Of a stretch of DNA of 21,989 nt, positions 21,483-21,989 are shown one piece after another. Position 1 is the first letter of the stretch; every line of letters starts with the position of its first letter. The stretch is taken from NCBI GenBank assembly GCA_028565635.1, contig JAOXYB010093493.1:1-21989 (forward strand), read 5' to 3'. Below the pieces are notes generated by a model. That model did not search any database, had not been told where the DNA came from, and worked only from the letters and a program-made list of their open reading frames with translations. A program made the translations under genes and the position numbers. The stretch comes from Phoronis ovalis. Lineage: Eukaryota; Phoronida; Phoronidae.

Positions 21483-21839
21483 AGCCTTATATACCTATAG
21501 CCAATGTAGACTTGAACCGTTAATCCGAACTCGTATACCTCTTTTCTGTCTTTCAAACCCTTTTTCCTGGTTTTGCACCGAAATTCCAGCTACTCAAACC
21601 GTCATTTCCACTGACTCGTGCAAGTCAATTGCCCGGTACTCGAATAGATTTCTGATGACTTGGATCTGCTATTTGGATCTCCAAATTTGCTGTTCGAGCC
21701 ACCCAAAAATCTGTTTGAGTTCCTGGCAACTTATGCAAGTCCGCAGAAGGGATGGGTCAAGTAGCAAGATTTTCGGTGCGAAACTCGGAAAAAGGCAAAT
21801 GCGGATTGACAGTTTGAGTCTACGCTGGTTAGGTAGGCT
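21483..21839. mobile_element. GC-richer palindromic fold-back element
   Basis: Two arms face each other around a perfect central hairpin, ATTTGGA (21671-21677) and TCCAAAT (21680-21686). Inverted blocks in matching order include GCACCGAAA (21575-21583 with 21771-21779), CCTTTTTCC (21559-21567 with 21787-21795), TAATCCG/TCAATCCG (21521 with 21809), GTAGACT (21506-21512 with 21817-21823) and AGCCT (21483-21487 with 21835-21839). About 25 bases are extra in the left arm between CCTTTTTCC and TAATCCG. The arms are more GC- and CG-rich than their surroundings. The plus frame open across 21655-21861 is a by-product of the palindrome. It is probably a non-autonomous fold-back transposon inserted in the intron. 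Confidence 0.65.
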
Positions 21840-21909
21840 GAAAAACTTTTTGAGGAAATGATAATTAGCACAGCTAGTTTACGGAGTTTAGGAGTGAAAA
21901 AAGTCTTAC

Positions 21910-21989
21910 TATAACTAACAAGAGGTCTGCGGGTGCAGACAGATGCCCATCATATGATGTAGTTTCTGTAGTTGTAAAGCCATCTTTGT
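21910..21989 (-). CDS. Probable exon fragment at the right edge, Thr/Ser-rich
   Basis: On the minus strand the window begins inside an open frame reading DGFTTTETTSYDGHLSAPAD and then LLLVI, ending at TTATA followed by the donor GTAAGA (GT at 21909-21908). The Thr/Ser-rich composition resembles the exon at 20613-20837, suggesting the same gene. With this donor the exon ends in phase 0, which does not fit the phase-1 entry of the next confident exon. An unseen exon between them, or another donor such as CTCTT followed by GTTAGT (21919), would be needed. That alternative is phase 2 and would fit the internal acceptor of the next exon. The other two frames are stopped by TGA or TAG. Confidence 0.4.

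Noticed and set aside
21655-21861. Plus-strand open frame with basic C-terminal part
   Set aside because: It lies almost entirely in one arm of the fold-back element at 21483-21839, and its composition follows from the palindrome. There is no family resemblance and no splice context.
1-21989. CRISPR array, operon, phage or toxin-antitoxin system
   Set aside because: No regularly spaced identical repeats, no run of adjacent same-strand genes, no bacterial start signals; splice sites and base composition indicate a eukaryotic genome.

Overview
The window is AT-rich, gene-sparse eukaryotic DNA. Short protein-like islands are flanked by GT/AG splice signals and separated by long non-coding stretches, decayed repeats and fold-back elements. 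There is no operon structure, no bacterial-type gene start and no long intact open frame. The style (roughly two-thirds A+T, small exons, palindromic repeats, a tRNA-derived repeat) fits an invertebrate animal. A mollusc or other lophotrochozoan is my best guess, but that is inference.

The main content is one minus-strand gene that enters from the right edge. Exons at 20613-20837 and 19836-19958 have proper splice sites, both start and end in phase 1, and are joined by a 654-bp intron. They encode a Ser/Thr/Gln/Pro-rich low-complexity region followed by a basic stretch (MRRLSEKRIAQAR). A further exon fragment probably lies at 21910-21989. About 9.2 kb downstream on the same strand, 10489-10678 holds an ATG-initiated, Met/Ser/Pro-rich segment that also ends in phase 1. 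It could therefore be an alternative first exon splicing to the same downstream exon. The downstream exons, which should carry the diagnostic domain, lie beyond the left edge or were not recognised. The protein family is unidentified; a transcriptional regulator with an intrinsically disordered N-terminus is plausible.

Layout, left to right. 1-252: degenerate short repeats (consensus about TTTACCACAGGGTAT), then a small alternating purine/pyrimidine tract. 864-1208: a decayed coding fragment on the plus strand with one in-frame stop. 1209-9413: AT-rich non-coding DNA with a compact fold-back element (5391-5600), two copies of a 15-mer with nuclear-receptor-like half-sites (6995 and 7640) and a 35-bp tandem duplication (8728-8792). 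9414-10084: a large palindromic element with arms of about 300 bp. 10489-10678: the putative alternative first exon. 10679-19835: a long intron or spacer with small hairpins, a possible hAT-type terminus (15840) and two weak minus-strand coding candidates. 19836-20837: the two confident exons. 21131-21203: a tRNA-Phe-like, SINE-type relic. 21483-21839: a third, more GC-rich palindromic element. 21910-21989: a probable exon fragment.

I see no CRISPR, phage, plasmid or operon-like system. The most notable features are the alternative-N-terminus architecture, the three independent fold-back elements, and the decayed coding relic at 864-1208.
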